DNA of 64,000 nucleotides. Origin: Euglena gracilis (taxonomy: Eukaryota; Euglenida; Euglenophyceae; Euglenales). The stretch lies in the NCBI GenBank assembly GCA_039621445.1, contig CP154956.1:54664251-54728250 (forward strand), written 5' to 3'. Under the pieces are notes generated by a model. It was not told the origin of the DNA and ran no database searches. It was given only the letters and a program-made list of their open reading frames with translations. This document shows positions 45,701 to 56,163 of the stretch, one piece after another. Position numbers and translations under genes: made by a program. The stretch's first letter is position 1, and each line of letters opens with the position of its first letter.

Positions 45701-48700
45701 GGTTGGTCGAAAAAATCACTCTCTCCACCTGCAAAATTTTTTTTGCGTTGCAAATTTGTAAAAAGATTCCTTGTAATTCCTCAGTCAAATATCCTAAAGC
45801 AGATTCGTTTCATTCAGCATCACAAGGAAAAGAGGATTCAGTACCTGTTACGCCGATGCTTGACAGCCATCAAGTAAATGATCGGTCATTTTGTGGAAGT
45901 GTTTGTGAGTCCTCTCCAAGGGAAGCTGGTTTTTGGAGTGAAGTGTCTCTAACCTCCTCAACCTGGAGTTGGCAAAAAAAAGGGTGCTGTATGGACCTGC
46001 CTCCCGTACGATACAATGGGCTTTTGTCTCACCTCGGCTTCCTATTCAATGTGAACGATGAGGAAGAGTTTTAGAGTGACGGGTGTATGTTTGGCGGTGT
46101 TCTAATTTTTGCAGCGTTTTCGTTGCGAGACTGAACGAAATGCACTCGGTCTCCAGCCCAACGCTGCAGCCACGCTGTTATTTGCCAACCAGCCGCGGTG
46201 CAGCAATACAACTTGCTCCAGTTTGTGGATTTTGCATTCACCTGGCAAAGAAATTGGAAAGGTGAATGCGCAGGTTTTTCTGAGAAGTTTGTTTGGTGCT
46301 ATGTGATGTTCTGTAGATTGCCAAAAAAAACGACCCTCCCATCATATATATACATCATATATAATATATATAATATATACACACACATATATATATATAT
46401 ATATATCATACATCATATATATATATATATATCATACATCATATATATATATATCATATACATAGCTTTCTATGGAGGACGGGTTGTTGCAGAATCCTCA
46501 ACCCGACTCAAGCCAACTCCTACGTCTGCTCCGAGACCACCGTATTGCCAGAAGACCAACCCCTCCTCCGCGCCTCACCTGCTTTCTTTTTCTTTTGGGT
46601 GGGCCGCCGGGCGGCTGCCGCCAACCGGGCGAAGCACATCCAGAACAAGCCGGCGGTGCACAAGGAGCTCAGTGCGGCGGAGCTGAACATGGCGTACCTG
46701 AAGGCGCAGGAGGAGCTCCGGACGCTGAAGGACCGCCTTGCGGCGTTTGAGGTCCCGCTGCTGATATTTTTTAAGCCAACTGGATGAATGTTGTTGGCAG
46801 CACCGGGTTGGATCGCGAACAGCACCCCAAGTTTGTTCAATTCATTCGCGTGCAGTGTGGTGATGAAGTTGGGGAGTTTTGCCGCTCAAAGGTTGGTCGT
46901 TCTTTCATCCATCTTCTTTCATCCATCAACTGAATGTATGTAGTGTGTGAACCATTCTTTCGTCCATCCACCAGCCACCTGTCCATTTAAACCGGCTGCA
47001 GAAAAACGCCAAATCACCTGCCCAAGAATTCTCTCAACTTTTTTGTGTCGGAAAGCAAAGTTTTTAAAAAGGCCAGGTTTTTGAGATGCTTTTGAGAAGG
47101 GTTTTCCATGCATTTTTTGTGACAATACACATTGTGAAATGGAAGAAGGTTCTGTGATTGAAGGAAATTACATTATCGGTTGTTAGTGCATACAATATTT
47201 TTGTCTTCTCTCCCGACCCGAAATTTCTAACATTAGGGCCAAGCCTCTCCATTCTACCACAGAAAGGGGCATTTTCCAGCGGCCGTGGGGTGCCAGCAGA
47301 CGACGCGATTGCCTCGACAGAGCGTCCCGCAAAGGACGAAACCGCGGTGTGCCGCCTCCGCTGTCATTATTGGATCAGGTCCCGGGCCGCCATCTGTGCT
47401 TTCCCACTCATTATGTTTTCCACGGTGGGCCCTTCCCCGCCCCTGTTGGGCAGGAGCTGCGGGAAACGATCCAGTCGCTGCTGAAGGAGTTGGACGAGGT
47501 GCGGGCGGAGCTGTACGAGAAGGAGGACCGCATCCGGGCCTTGCTGCAGAAGGTGCCGGGCCCGACCTTCCCCTGCCAATCCTCCCCTGCCGGGGTTGCT
47601 CATCTCTGAGCTGCCTTCGTCAAATGGCGCATCTGCCGGCGTCTGCTCGCCAAATGCTGCGTGACAACAGTAGAAACGTCGACCACCCCCACAATTCCCT
47701 TATAAACTCAGGTTCAGTTCTACCAGGGCCGGAGCGAGGCATCAGAGGCGGCCGCGAAGGAATGGAAGGACAAATACCTCCGAGAGAAGAAGGCGTGCGA
47801 CTCCTGGCTGCGCAAGTTCACGGAGTTGTCGAACGATTCCAATGGCCGCACGAAGGAGAAACCCCGGCCCGCCATTGTGAAAGGTGTGGCTGGCTGCAGA
47901 AATTGGGTGGGAAGAATTTTTATGTCCCACAGCATGTGCTGCACATCTGCTCCTCCACAGGGTCAAGTTTGGCGAAAAGATCTGCGTCAGCTTCAGCTGC
48001 GAAGGACGTGGCCTTTCTTGTGAGGTTGTTTTGGTTTTTTTTTGCAGCCTCATAATTCCCCCAAATGACAATAACAATAATTCTTAACGACACATTTTCA
48101 CATTTTCAGACTCATTTGCTGTCTATTCATTGGAAGTTCCTACAGAGGTGCTTTGATTTTTGTGACCTGCGTCAATTTCTTAAAGCAGGAAGTTTTCAGT
48201 GGTTTTTGACAATTTGCATAATAATTCTACATCGACATGATGAGCAAAAAAGCAGTTGAATCCAACCCCAATTGCTTTCTTCCTGTCCAGGCTCCTTCCA
48301 GCGACTGCGGCCCCCTCTCCAGGGGCGATGATTTTTCGGAAGGATTGTCTGGGTTTTCCTCTGGCCCCCGACGCCCACAAGGAAAGTTCGGCCAATTGAC
48401 CGGTGTCACAATTGAAGTTTTTCGAGTGGTTGACTCCCAGCAGCCAGCAGGGGGTGAGTGACCAACAAAGGGTTTTGAGTGATTTTCTTCTCTAAGTGGA
48501 AAGTGACCCCTGTGGGTGTTTTTAAAGAAGCTTGCATTCATCTTTTCTTTCACGTACACAGTGGAGCCACTTGTGGAGGAGCTGGACCTGTTTTACCTGC
48601 AAAAAGGTCTTCTTCTGCTCTTCCCAAGCCCCGCGCAAGACCCAGCCAGGTGTTTCAGCTTTCTTTCTGTAGGTTCGTGTTTTTCCGCATGAGGCTTGCA

Positions 48701-51700
48701 AAAGGCTTGCGAAAGGCTTGCCGAAATTTCCACTTCCCATGTTATTTTTTTCCAGTCCTCAAATCAGGCGGTTGTGTTGCTGGAGGGAGTTTGTTCCGTT
48801 GCATACCTGACGATTTGATACTTTTTATTAGGCATCCCATTACACCTTACACGTGTTTTAATCAGGTAAATTGATGGCCACCTTGAATCTGGGGTGGTGG
48901 GAGTGAGCTTTGCAATGCAGCCACCTCCAGTGCTGAAACAGGCGCTTATTTATTTTCATTCGGCTTCCTCTTTTCAGAGTGCTTCTGACAGCGATAGCTG
49001 CGTTGGCACGAACTTCAAGGTTGAAGACGACGCGGTTTGCTTCCATGCCCCTCCCCAAGTTCATGCATTTTGTTACGGAGGTCTTGGAAAAAGCAGTCCT
49101 GTGGGAAATTTTGCTCTTGATTTGCTTTTGATCCAACGACCAGCGATCGGGGAGTCACAAGATTTTGAAAATTGCGGAATCGCAGCGAAATATGGTTTCC
49201 AAAAGCGTTGAAAGACAGTAACACTTTGTGAGTTTTCTTTCAATGAGAAAAACGGCATATTGGATGGCCTTTGAGAGTGCACAAATGCGCAACCTTTGAG
49301 AAACACAGGACCTGTTGTTGGGCCCCTTCTCCCTTTTATGCAGCTTTTAGCTTTTGACGGCTTGGGGGAATGCAGGGCTTGACACAAGGGTGCAGGGCGA
49401 TCCATTGGGAAGGACCGCTTTTTTTGGCTAAGGCATACGGGGTCCGGGCGTACAGAGTCGAAAAATTGAAGTTTCGAAATACGCAGTTTTTGACATTTTG
49501 GGAGGATGAGCAAACGTCCAAGGATGCCAGAAATAACTGTTTCCCCCCGAAGTCGACCTGTTTTTTTTGCCAAAATATGCCCATTTTTGGGGGCAGTTTG
49601 CCTGTGTATTTTTTATTGAATGTGAACCACTCTCTCCAAGGGCGCGCCATGAAATATAATTTTCTTAAAGAACATGCTTTTCCGTTGGATAGGATTGTTC
49701 CAATGCTGGTAGCACCATTTACCTCCGAACCAGGGGTTTTCTTAAGCCGGAGGGGACCAGGCTGTATTTTAGTCGGGTGCCGACCCCACCCGGGAGGGGG
49801 GTGCCATAAACAGACAAGAAGCCTTAGTGCAACTAAGGGGGGGGGGTGCCTGCCTGGGCAGGCACCCCAAGGCACTCCAAATCCGACTCCCCCCCCCCGG
49901 GGGGGTAGGGAACACGGCCAAAAGTGCCCTAGCACAACCCCGGCGCCAAAGGCGCCGGGGAGCCAAAAATGGCCTATTTTCAAAGGAATGTGCCCGGGCA
50001 CAGGCCGAAATCCGACCCCCCCCCGGGGGGGTAGTGCCTGCCTGGGCAGGCACTCAGAGGCACTCCGGACCCCCCCTCCCCCCCCCGGGGTTGGTAAAAA
50101 AACAGCCTGGAGGGGACCCCATTCCGACAGGGGGGGGCAGCCAGCCAGCAGCCCAAATTCGGGCTGGGAGCCCCCCCCCCCCCCCGGGGGAGGGGGTCGA
50201 GTGAAATAAAGTTGGGTCCAGCCTGGCTGGGGGCCAGCCGGCCGCAGGCTGGCCAGCCAACTGGGCTGCCCAGCCCACCCATCCATGCATTTTTTTCCCT
50301 CCTCACAGCTTCCTTCCTCCATCCTAGCCCCCCAGCTTTGATCTAGCTCCATCCATCAAAATGTCGAGAAGGCAAAAATGTCTTATAAGATTTTGTTTTT
50401 CATCGACCCAGCCCAGCCCAGCACCCTCCAGCCCCGGACCCCCCCTATCACTCCCGGGGGGGGGGGTCTAGCCAGCAGCTCGTTTCAGCCAGCAACCCAA
50501 ATTCGGTTCCAGCCAGCAGCCTTTTTGCCAGCCGGAGGCTGGACCCCCCAGGGGGGGGTCTTTAAGAAAACCCCTCCTCCGAACTGCTAACCCCCCAATA
50601 GAAACCTACAAATGGTGCCCCCCAATAGACCCCCCTTTTTAGCACAAGGCAAATGAAAGGGGAAAACCACTCTGAATAGAACCCCTCCGTTTTTTGTCCA
50701 GTGGTTGGGATGATAGTAGGGGGGTTTCTGTTCGGGGGGGGGGGGGGATAAAACCTTTCAGACGGACCCGTCCAACCAACACCAACAGAGAAGGCTCAAT
50801 GCTGCACCGCTCACATTTTGGAGACATAGAAGCAGCAGTCAAAAAAGAACGCTGAATCCTTCAGAGTATCTATTTGCATTTTTTTTAAAAAAATGACAAT
50901 CACACGGTTCACACAGAAGTTATATCAGAGCTTTTAATGGAGATAGCATAGATGATGGATGATAGATGATAGATGATAGATTACAGGTAAGGTGACAAAT
51001 ACACCTGGACAATTGAATTCCACAAACTTTTATGGAAGCACATTGCCACATGCTTTTATGCTATTTATTATCGCAATTTATTTACTGGTTGGTTCTCATC
51101 ATTAAGTAGATATTTGTTTCATTCGCTTGTATTTACCATTTTCTCAAATGCTGCGCAGTGTCGGGCGTCGGTGGTGTCCAGTGAAACCATCACCGTAGGG
51201 TGAAATCGCTCAAACGTCGGGTGGATTATCCCCTGTATGTGCACAGAAAGCGGCAGAAGAGGTGGATGTCGACCTGCAGGGCCAGCTGGCTGCGTCAATC
51301 CTCCAGTGCTCAGAGCTGCAGAGCCTCCTCGATCGTCAAGCACAGGATTTGCAGCAGTCTGCCGGGGAGGTTTCTGGTGTGGTGCACCTTGTCGATGCTG
51401 CAACGTCCAGTCCAGTCCAGTCCTCATCCAGGTTGCTCACAATGTAAGATCCCCATCCAAAATGCCCTCAAATGAGAAGATCGGATACCAAAAGGAAAAT
51501 TTTGTGGTTTACTGGAGAATCAATTGTCAGAGAATACTTAATTTTTGTTTAATGTTTTGATGGGATATTTTTTGTGCAGTTGCCATGCATCGCCCCCTGC
51601 GCATGTCCACGTGTGGCCCGCCCACAGATGTATATGTGTCCATCCACCAAGGCTCCCCCAGATTTCAGTCAGGCATCGCAAGCACCAGAGCACACCAGAA

Positions 51701-54700
51701 TTCACAGCCCAGCCATATGTAGGCCAGAATTATACTCAAAGGAGCTTTGGACAAGGTGGCAATGTATTGGTGTATGACAGGGCGGACCTCCACAGGCCCC
51801 TCAGAGACTAAGTTTTGGAGGGGAGACTGCTGTCTGCAAAAAAAAATATTCAGGAGACAGAAATTATGGAGATGATTTTTGTCCAGTGCATTTTTCACGC
51901 GCACTTTGATGGAACTCTCAGGGAAAGTCAAATTTCACTCATAAAAAGACATATGCAATGCTGTCAATTTCTGAGGTTTGTTTTAGAATGATAAATCATT
52001 CAGGCCACCAGAGTTTCTTTGATCATTTTTTTTATTTTTGAATTTTTGATTGCTCAAAAACTGACTCAACTCATTACAACTGACAAGATTTATCACCATT
52101 TCAGAATTTTTTTCATTTTTTTTTTTTTTTTTTTTTAAAAAAAAAATTTCCCACAATATTTTCCCGTAATCTTTTTTATTTTTGAATTTTTAAGTGTCAA
52201 AGCAAAAACTTATCATTTTTTCAAAGTGGCACGTAAGGATTTTATCCATTTTCCATTTTTTTTTTTCATTTTTTAATTTTTTTTTCCCAAGCATTTCCTC
52301 GATGTGTCGTCAGTTTTTTGACGCCGCTGTGTTAAGGCCAGCAGCAAAAGTTAACGTGCGGCGCATTGGCGGCCGAGGGGCCATGGCAGTAAGGTTTTGA
52401 CCGATTTGGACGCATCTGTGCGCGAGCTGTCTGTGGTGTTTGAACTGTGGCCGGCTATGACGACCTGTGTCATCGGTTGGAACCTAGCACATGGCATGTG
52501 TGAAGAGAGGTTGTGCTCGTGCAACCCTTGCCATGAAAAAGCGCACGACTCGAGGTGGAACCCTCGGCCAGCTGGTTTGAAAAGCCGAGTGTGCTGAATC
52601 CAAGCGGTATGCGTCTGCACAACATGTGCCGATTGCCACAAGGGGGGCAGTGGTGTCCAGTTGGGCGATGGTTGCGCGCTTTGTGGGCGCAAGGTGTGGG
52701 TGCATGTGGTGGGAGGTGGCTTTGGGGCTGTGGATTTTTCTCTTTGCTCATAAACTGCCTTTTTTTTAACCTTTAAGCTTTTTTTGTGCCTTTCCAGCGC
52801 ATAACTTTGAACACAACAATTTGTGCACGATTGCCACAAGGAGGGTGTGCAGCCTCTCTGGTGTTTGCCAGGGTGAGGCGATGGTTGCTTGTGCTTTGTG
52901 GGCTCAAGTGCTTTGGCTGTCTGTTTTTGTGTTCATCTGAACTCCAAGAATGATGGAGATTTTTTTTCCCAGCACCTCAGCCAGCTTTAAGAGAAGGCCA
53001 CCTCGATTTTTTTGGCATGTGTGTGTGTGTGTGTGTGTGCGTGCGTGTGTGTGTGTTTGTGTTGTGGGTGGGTGGGTGGGTGGGTGGGTGGGTGGGTGTG
53101 CGCAGTGTGTGTGTGTGCGCCGAAGTATTCATTTTTTTTTTTGAATATATTCTATTTCTCGTCAGCATTCTTCAGTGTCTTTATGCGCTCAATGCAGAAT
53201 TGGTAACTCGAAACAACCACCTGGCGAAGTGCATGATGGAGCTGCAGGATCTGGAGGATCGACGAAGTGCTGTCATTGACGAGCTGACGCGGGCAAACGA
53301 GAGCCACAAGCAAGCTTGGATGAACAAGCAGCGGGAGAATGAAGCCCTGGTGGCAGAGATCGAGACCAGACTGTTTTGATGAGGCTGCCCCCCCCCCCCC
53401 GGATGGAGGGTGGTTGTCTTGGAAAGTTTGCACTGAAGTGATATTCACCGGCATTTCTGGATACAAGATGTTTGTGTGTATGTGTTTGCCCACACACCCA
53501 CAGCACTGCAAGCAGTGGTTTTCACAGAAATTTTTCACCATTTACATTTTTTTGAATAATGTTGAGCTTTTATAATATTAATTTAGCTCTTTTTTTAAAA
53601 AAGAAACAGTTGTTCTGATTTGCTCTCTTTTCATTTGCAATAGAAACACCAGCAAGACCAATTGCGCAATTTTTCAATTGCAATGCTAATACAATGCAAG
53701 TGAAGCAGAAGAGAGTTTGGCCTATGATGTAACGGTAGGACAGAAGGTGAAGGGTACTCACGCTCACAGACAGGCAGCCGCACTCCCACAAAGTGTCGGA
53801 AATTCCTCCAGCTGACCCCCAGTTCTGCCCCCCATTTGAAGAATATTGCTCAAATTGCAAATTTGCACGTGGTCAAATTCCAGTCATGAAATATACAGTG
53901 AGGTTTATTTGTTATTTTGCTGGTGTTGTTGTTGCTGCTGCTACTGCTGTTGTTGTGTTGTTGTTGTTGTGTTGTTGCTGCTGTTGCTCCTGCTGTTGTT
54001 GTTGCTGCTGTTGTTTCTGTACTCAAAAATGTCGATGCAAAAGGAATTTTTTCCCGAGCATTATTGCTTTTCAACGATCGAGGACCATTTTTCGTTGTTT
54101 TTTTTGTGGAACGTCTTTACCAGCTTCTCCAGCAGTGTGGGTTCTTTCCAGCCGGGAGGGAGCTCAAGGTCCTGCGAAGAGAACCGATGAGGGGGGCATC
54201 TCTGCACACGGTTCGCTAACCTACCTGGACTGCAGACCCCAGGAGGGCTTGCCGCAGCTGGTCAGGAATGTCGGCCGTTCGCAGGGCTGTACGGGAAAGC
54301 CTGGCCTCCGCGCAAGGAAAAACTGTTTCCAGATCCCATTCAGCCCTGGTCATCCGGATGTCGGCTCTCATCGCCTGAAGCAGACGGTCATTGCGGGATC
54401 CACAAAGACCGGATTGGGCATGAATAAAACGGTGTCAAAAACATTTGTTGGCAAAAAGCTAAATGAACACCTTCAGATGGCCTGATATATATTTGGTGCT
54501 AAAAAACGGCCTGACAAAAATGAACAAAAAGGGAAAGGAGGCCACCCAACGGGAAGTCATCGAGACCAGGGCCACACACCTGGTTTGGCAAGTTTGGCGG
54601 TTTTCTCGCAAGTTCCAGTTCGCTCAGCATGGGGCAGTGTTTTAGGGAACCCCTGGGCCTCAGAGCGCCTGGCGTGGCTACAGTGGGGGCCCTGGGGGGG

Positions 54701-55338
54701 ATCGTCGCCCTGGACCTCATGGTGAAGACGGAGCTGCTGATGGACGTCGGCAACGACTTGCAGCTCTTGGGCCGCATCAAGGGCGCGCTGACCCCGGCAC
54801 AGCGGACGGCGGCCAATGGTTTGTGCGCCGGCGCATTTTTGTCGCCCAATGCTTGAACGCCGTGCTGGGTTCAGGTTGCGGGGGTTTGAGCTTGGCGTTG
54901 TGGGTTCGTGTTCCTCTTTCTCATCGTGGCACAGATGCGCTCGACAAGGTGCTGGAGGCCGGCGCGTGGCCAGGAGGAGGCTTGGCAGTGAAAGGCGGCC
55001 TCCTGGGGCCTCCCCCTGGACGTTCCTGACGTATGAGAAGAGGATCCTCAGCCACCGGACATTCGGCACACCCGACCTTGAATCTGAGAGAGGCAATTGC
55101 GTGGTGGAATTGGATGATTTGCTGAAGAAGGTTTGCATTGCGTGTGCACCTCGAGGTCGTCCGTATTCCACGCATCATTTCATGAAAAGTTGGCTACATC
55201 ATTTCATTTCAAAGAAACGGTTGCGGCACTGCTGGTCAGCACATGCTTTTTTCACAGGCAACGCTGTTGGGGAAGCAGCTGAGCAGCATCGTTCTGGGGG
55301 ACTCAACAGCCACAGTTGAGATTTTGGATTTGGAGTGA
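42495..55338 (+). CDS. Kinesin heavy-chain-like motor protein (N-terminal motor)
   Basis: A microtubule-dependent ATPase motor. ATG at 42495 opens [14 protein letters not shown], the usual kinesin beta-1 strand. Motor exons then carry the P-loop [24 protein letters not shown], switch [10 protein letters not shown], switch II DLAGSE, the [11 protein letters not shown] helix, and [33 protein letters not shown] precedes [11 protein letters not shown], like the neck region of kinesin-1-type motors. The stalk is read in exons at 47454-47552, 47712-47883, 47961-48007, 48291-48453, 48562-48649, 51247-51369, about 52390, about 53198 and 54684-54818. The last exon (55258-55338) ends VEILDLE and a stop. 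Motor sequence fits kinesin-1 best, but subfamily is inferred. Some stalk exons between 48.65 and 54.68 kb are uncertain, and two motor junctions are non-canonical. Confidence 0.85.
42882..43634 (+). CDS. Kinesin exons 2-4 (P-loop to loop 8 region)
   Basis: Exon 2 (42882-42970) has [11 protein letters not shown] with the catalytic Lys and Thr. Exon 3 (43158-43323) has [14 protein letters not shown] and [12 protein letters not shown]. Exon 4 (43495-43634) has [22 protein letters not shown] and HAMQLLTQ. All borders are in phase with GT donors and AG acceptors. The arginine/aspartate pair at the exon 3/4 border rebuilds the conserved RDLL. Confidence 0.9.
43967..44087 (+). CDS. Kinesin exon 5 (switch I)
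   Basis: Begins after CTCCCGCAG with [20 protein letters not shown], the switch I motif with SSRSH intact, then [20 protein letters not shown]. The 3' border is ambiguous. Conserved sequence resumes at 44160-44178 (GRLNLV) after a 77-bp segment flanked by the direct repeat GGGCC. A GT-AG alternative (44096-44137) keeps the frame but adds about 12 residues in loop 10. Confidence 0.8.
44160..44179 (+). CDS. Kinesin micro-segment GRLNLV
   Basis: The bases read GRLNLV, the strand that directly precedes switch II (DLAGSE) in kinesins. Switch II itself resumes at 44867. No GT donor and AG acceptor pair joins the two in frame. The GT at 44180 is phase 1, whereas the AG acceptors before 44867 all require phase 2. 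Confidence 0.6.
44867..45352 (+). CDS. Kinesin exons 6-7 (switch II to alpha-5/alpha-6)
   Basis: Exon 6 (from about 44867 to 45040) encodes [31 protein letters not shown] and [13 protein letters not shown]. Exon 7 (45269-45352) encodes ESLGGNSQT and [15 protein letters not shown]. Their junction is phase 0 with donor GTCCAC and acceptor CCGCAG. The glycine and glutamate of switch II are present, so the motor should be catalytically competent. Confidence 0.88.
46157..46751 (+). CDS. Kinesin exons 8-9 (motor end and neck)
   Basis: Exon 8 starts after CTCCAG with [11 protein letters not shown]. Exon 9 reads [20 protein letters not shown] and EEELRTLK-type heptads, ending AAFE at 46751 before GTCCCG. 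Both sides contain GCCAACC (46184-46190 and 46620-46626). Removing one repeat plus the 429 bp between them gives [14 protein letters not shown], the expected kinesin consensus. A GT-AG solution (donor 46198, acceptor AG at 46491-46492) stays open but inserts about 46 residues into this conserved helix. Confidence 0.75.
46344..46460. repeat. (AT)n-rich microsatellite in the kinesin gene
   Basis: Alternating AT, ATATC and ACAT repeats lie inside the 436-bp segment flanked by GCCAACC direct repeats. Confidence 0.85.
47454..48649 (+). CDS. Kinesin stalk exons, proximal
   Basis: Exon 47454-47552 is a strong coiled coil ([20 protein letters not shown]) in phase 0 with the neck exon. Exon 47712-47883 ([19 protein letters not shown]) is charged and helical. 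Exon 47961-48007 ([15 protein letters not shown]) and exon 48291-48453 ([17 protein letters not shown]) are Ser/Gly-rich and may form a hinge. Exon 48562-48649 ([19 protein letters not shown]) follows in phase. All donors are GT with little match beyond GTG. Confidence 0.72.
49730..50260. repeat. G/C-rich dispersed repeat with GGCGCC hairpin
   Basis: AACCAGGGGTTTTCTTAAGC opens the segment. CCGGCGCCAAAGGCGCCGG lies near 49942-49960, followed by CCAAAAATGGCCTATTTTCA. Repeated TGCCTGCCTGGGCAGGCAC palindromes and CAGCCAGCCAGCAGCCC follow. It is in a kinesin intron. Long open frames on both strands come from the composition. Confidence 0.75.
51247..51369 (+). CDS. Kinesin stalk exon with heptad repeats
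   Basis: 41 codons in phase 0 after [28 protein letters not shown] continues into [20 protein letters not shown], a Leu/Gln-rich amphipathic helix typical of a coiled-coil stalk. The donor is GTTTCT. Its direct neighbours in the mRNA are not resolved. Confidence 0.65.
52101..52300. other. Poly(T)/poly(A)-rich intronic stretch
   Basis: T runs at about 52112-52136 and 52259-52270 with adjoining A run at 52137-52147. No exon is evident; the region lies between proposed stalk exons. Confidence 0.6.
52390..52440 (+). CDS. Possible kinesin stalk exon
   Basis: After ATGGCAG a frame reads [19 protein letters not shown], an amphipathic helix. A GTGTTT donor lies within it. Both borders are uncertain. 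Confidence 0.4.
53012..53125. repeat. (GT)n and (GGGT)n microsatellite in the kinesin gene
   Basis: GT dinucleotides (about 53018-53063) followed by seven GGTG/GGGT units, then GT again. It lies just upstream of the coiled-coil exon at 53198. Confidence 0.9.
53198..53378 (+). CDS. Kinesin stalk exon, distal coiled coil
   Basis: After TCAATGCAG the frame reads [20 protein letters not shown] followed by [20 protein letters not shown] and [12 protein letters not shown], a clear long coiled coil. The 3' border is unclear. The frame hits a stop (TGA) at 53377-53379 and the only upstream GT of use (GTGGCA near 53350) would trim the last residues. Confidence 0.65.
53918..54020. repeat. TGY trinucleotide-rich repeat
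   Basis: A mixture of GTT and GCT/GCTG triplets with a few TGTG interruptions, over about 100 bp. Open frames give poly-Leu, Val or Cys and are not believed to be coding. Confidence 0.8.
54684..55338 (+). CDS. Kinesin tail exons
   Basis: Exon 54684-54818 encodes [19 protein letters not shown] and [19 protein letters not shown], ending in phase 1. Exon 54935 onward supplies the two bases for Asp and reads [13 protein letters not shown] further exon ends at 55130 with [18 protein letters not shown] in phase 0. The terminal exon 55258-55338 reads [20 protein letters not shown] and stops at 55336-55338. No ATP-independent tail motif (for example IAK) was recognised. The link between 54935 and 55130 needs another junction. 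Confidence 0.65.
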
Positions 55339-56163
55339 ATTCCCCTCGTCGTTTGTTTGGGTTTCTTTGCATCACAAGTTCGCAACGACAGAATGTTGTT
55401 GACTCCACATCATAAAATTGCCTCCTGCGAAATGACGGGCATTTTGGGGAGAGGGGTAGATTTCTTGCAATCGTCGGTGATGTTCTCAACAAAATTTATT
55501 TCCTCGGCCTGGGCCTGGGGTTGGGAACTGTTTTGGGGGGGGGGGGACTTTTTTTGCATTTTCTTTTTAAAAGAATAGCCAGAGCGTCGAGCTTTTAGAG
55601 GGTGTCGTGAATAGAAATGGAGGGATTTTAGTGGACATAATCCAATTTTCAGGTTTGGTCCATTTTTGTGCACGTAGAAGATGTGGAAACATGTGTTGTA
55701 CTGTTGGGACGCCCAGAAGCCGTGCAGAAGGATATCTGAGTTTCTATGGATATTTTTTGAAGCGGCAGCACGCACCAGAGCGGTTTTATGTTGCTTTGTA
55801 TTTGTGGTTTGCATTTCTTCCCAGTTTTCCACTTTTTTTCTTCAAGTTTTGCATCTGTTCCTCTGCTTTGTTTCCATGAACGAAAACTGGCATGTGACAG
55901 GTATGGCATTGGCAAAGTTCCAGCCAATCACTCTGAGGTAAGTTTCCTCTTTCTCTTGTCCCCCCCAAAAAAACAAGTGCCCCCCAAATGAGGAACCTCG
56001 AGGAAACAAGGGGAAGGCAGAAGGATGAGGGTAACCGTAAAGCATAAAGGCATGCCTGAAAAATGCGCTGAGCCAAGCACTATGACGCCCCAGAAAATCA
56101 CCAGATTGGGGAAATAAATTCCATGCAGGAAAAATGGGGAGACATAGAGCACCAGAGACTTCA

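Noticed and set aside
49336-50352. A 338-codon minus-strand frame and a 279-codon plus-strand frame
   Set aside because: Both overlap the G/C-rich hairpin element, where GC content suppresses stops; neither has a recognisable motif.
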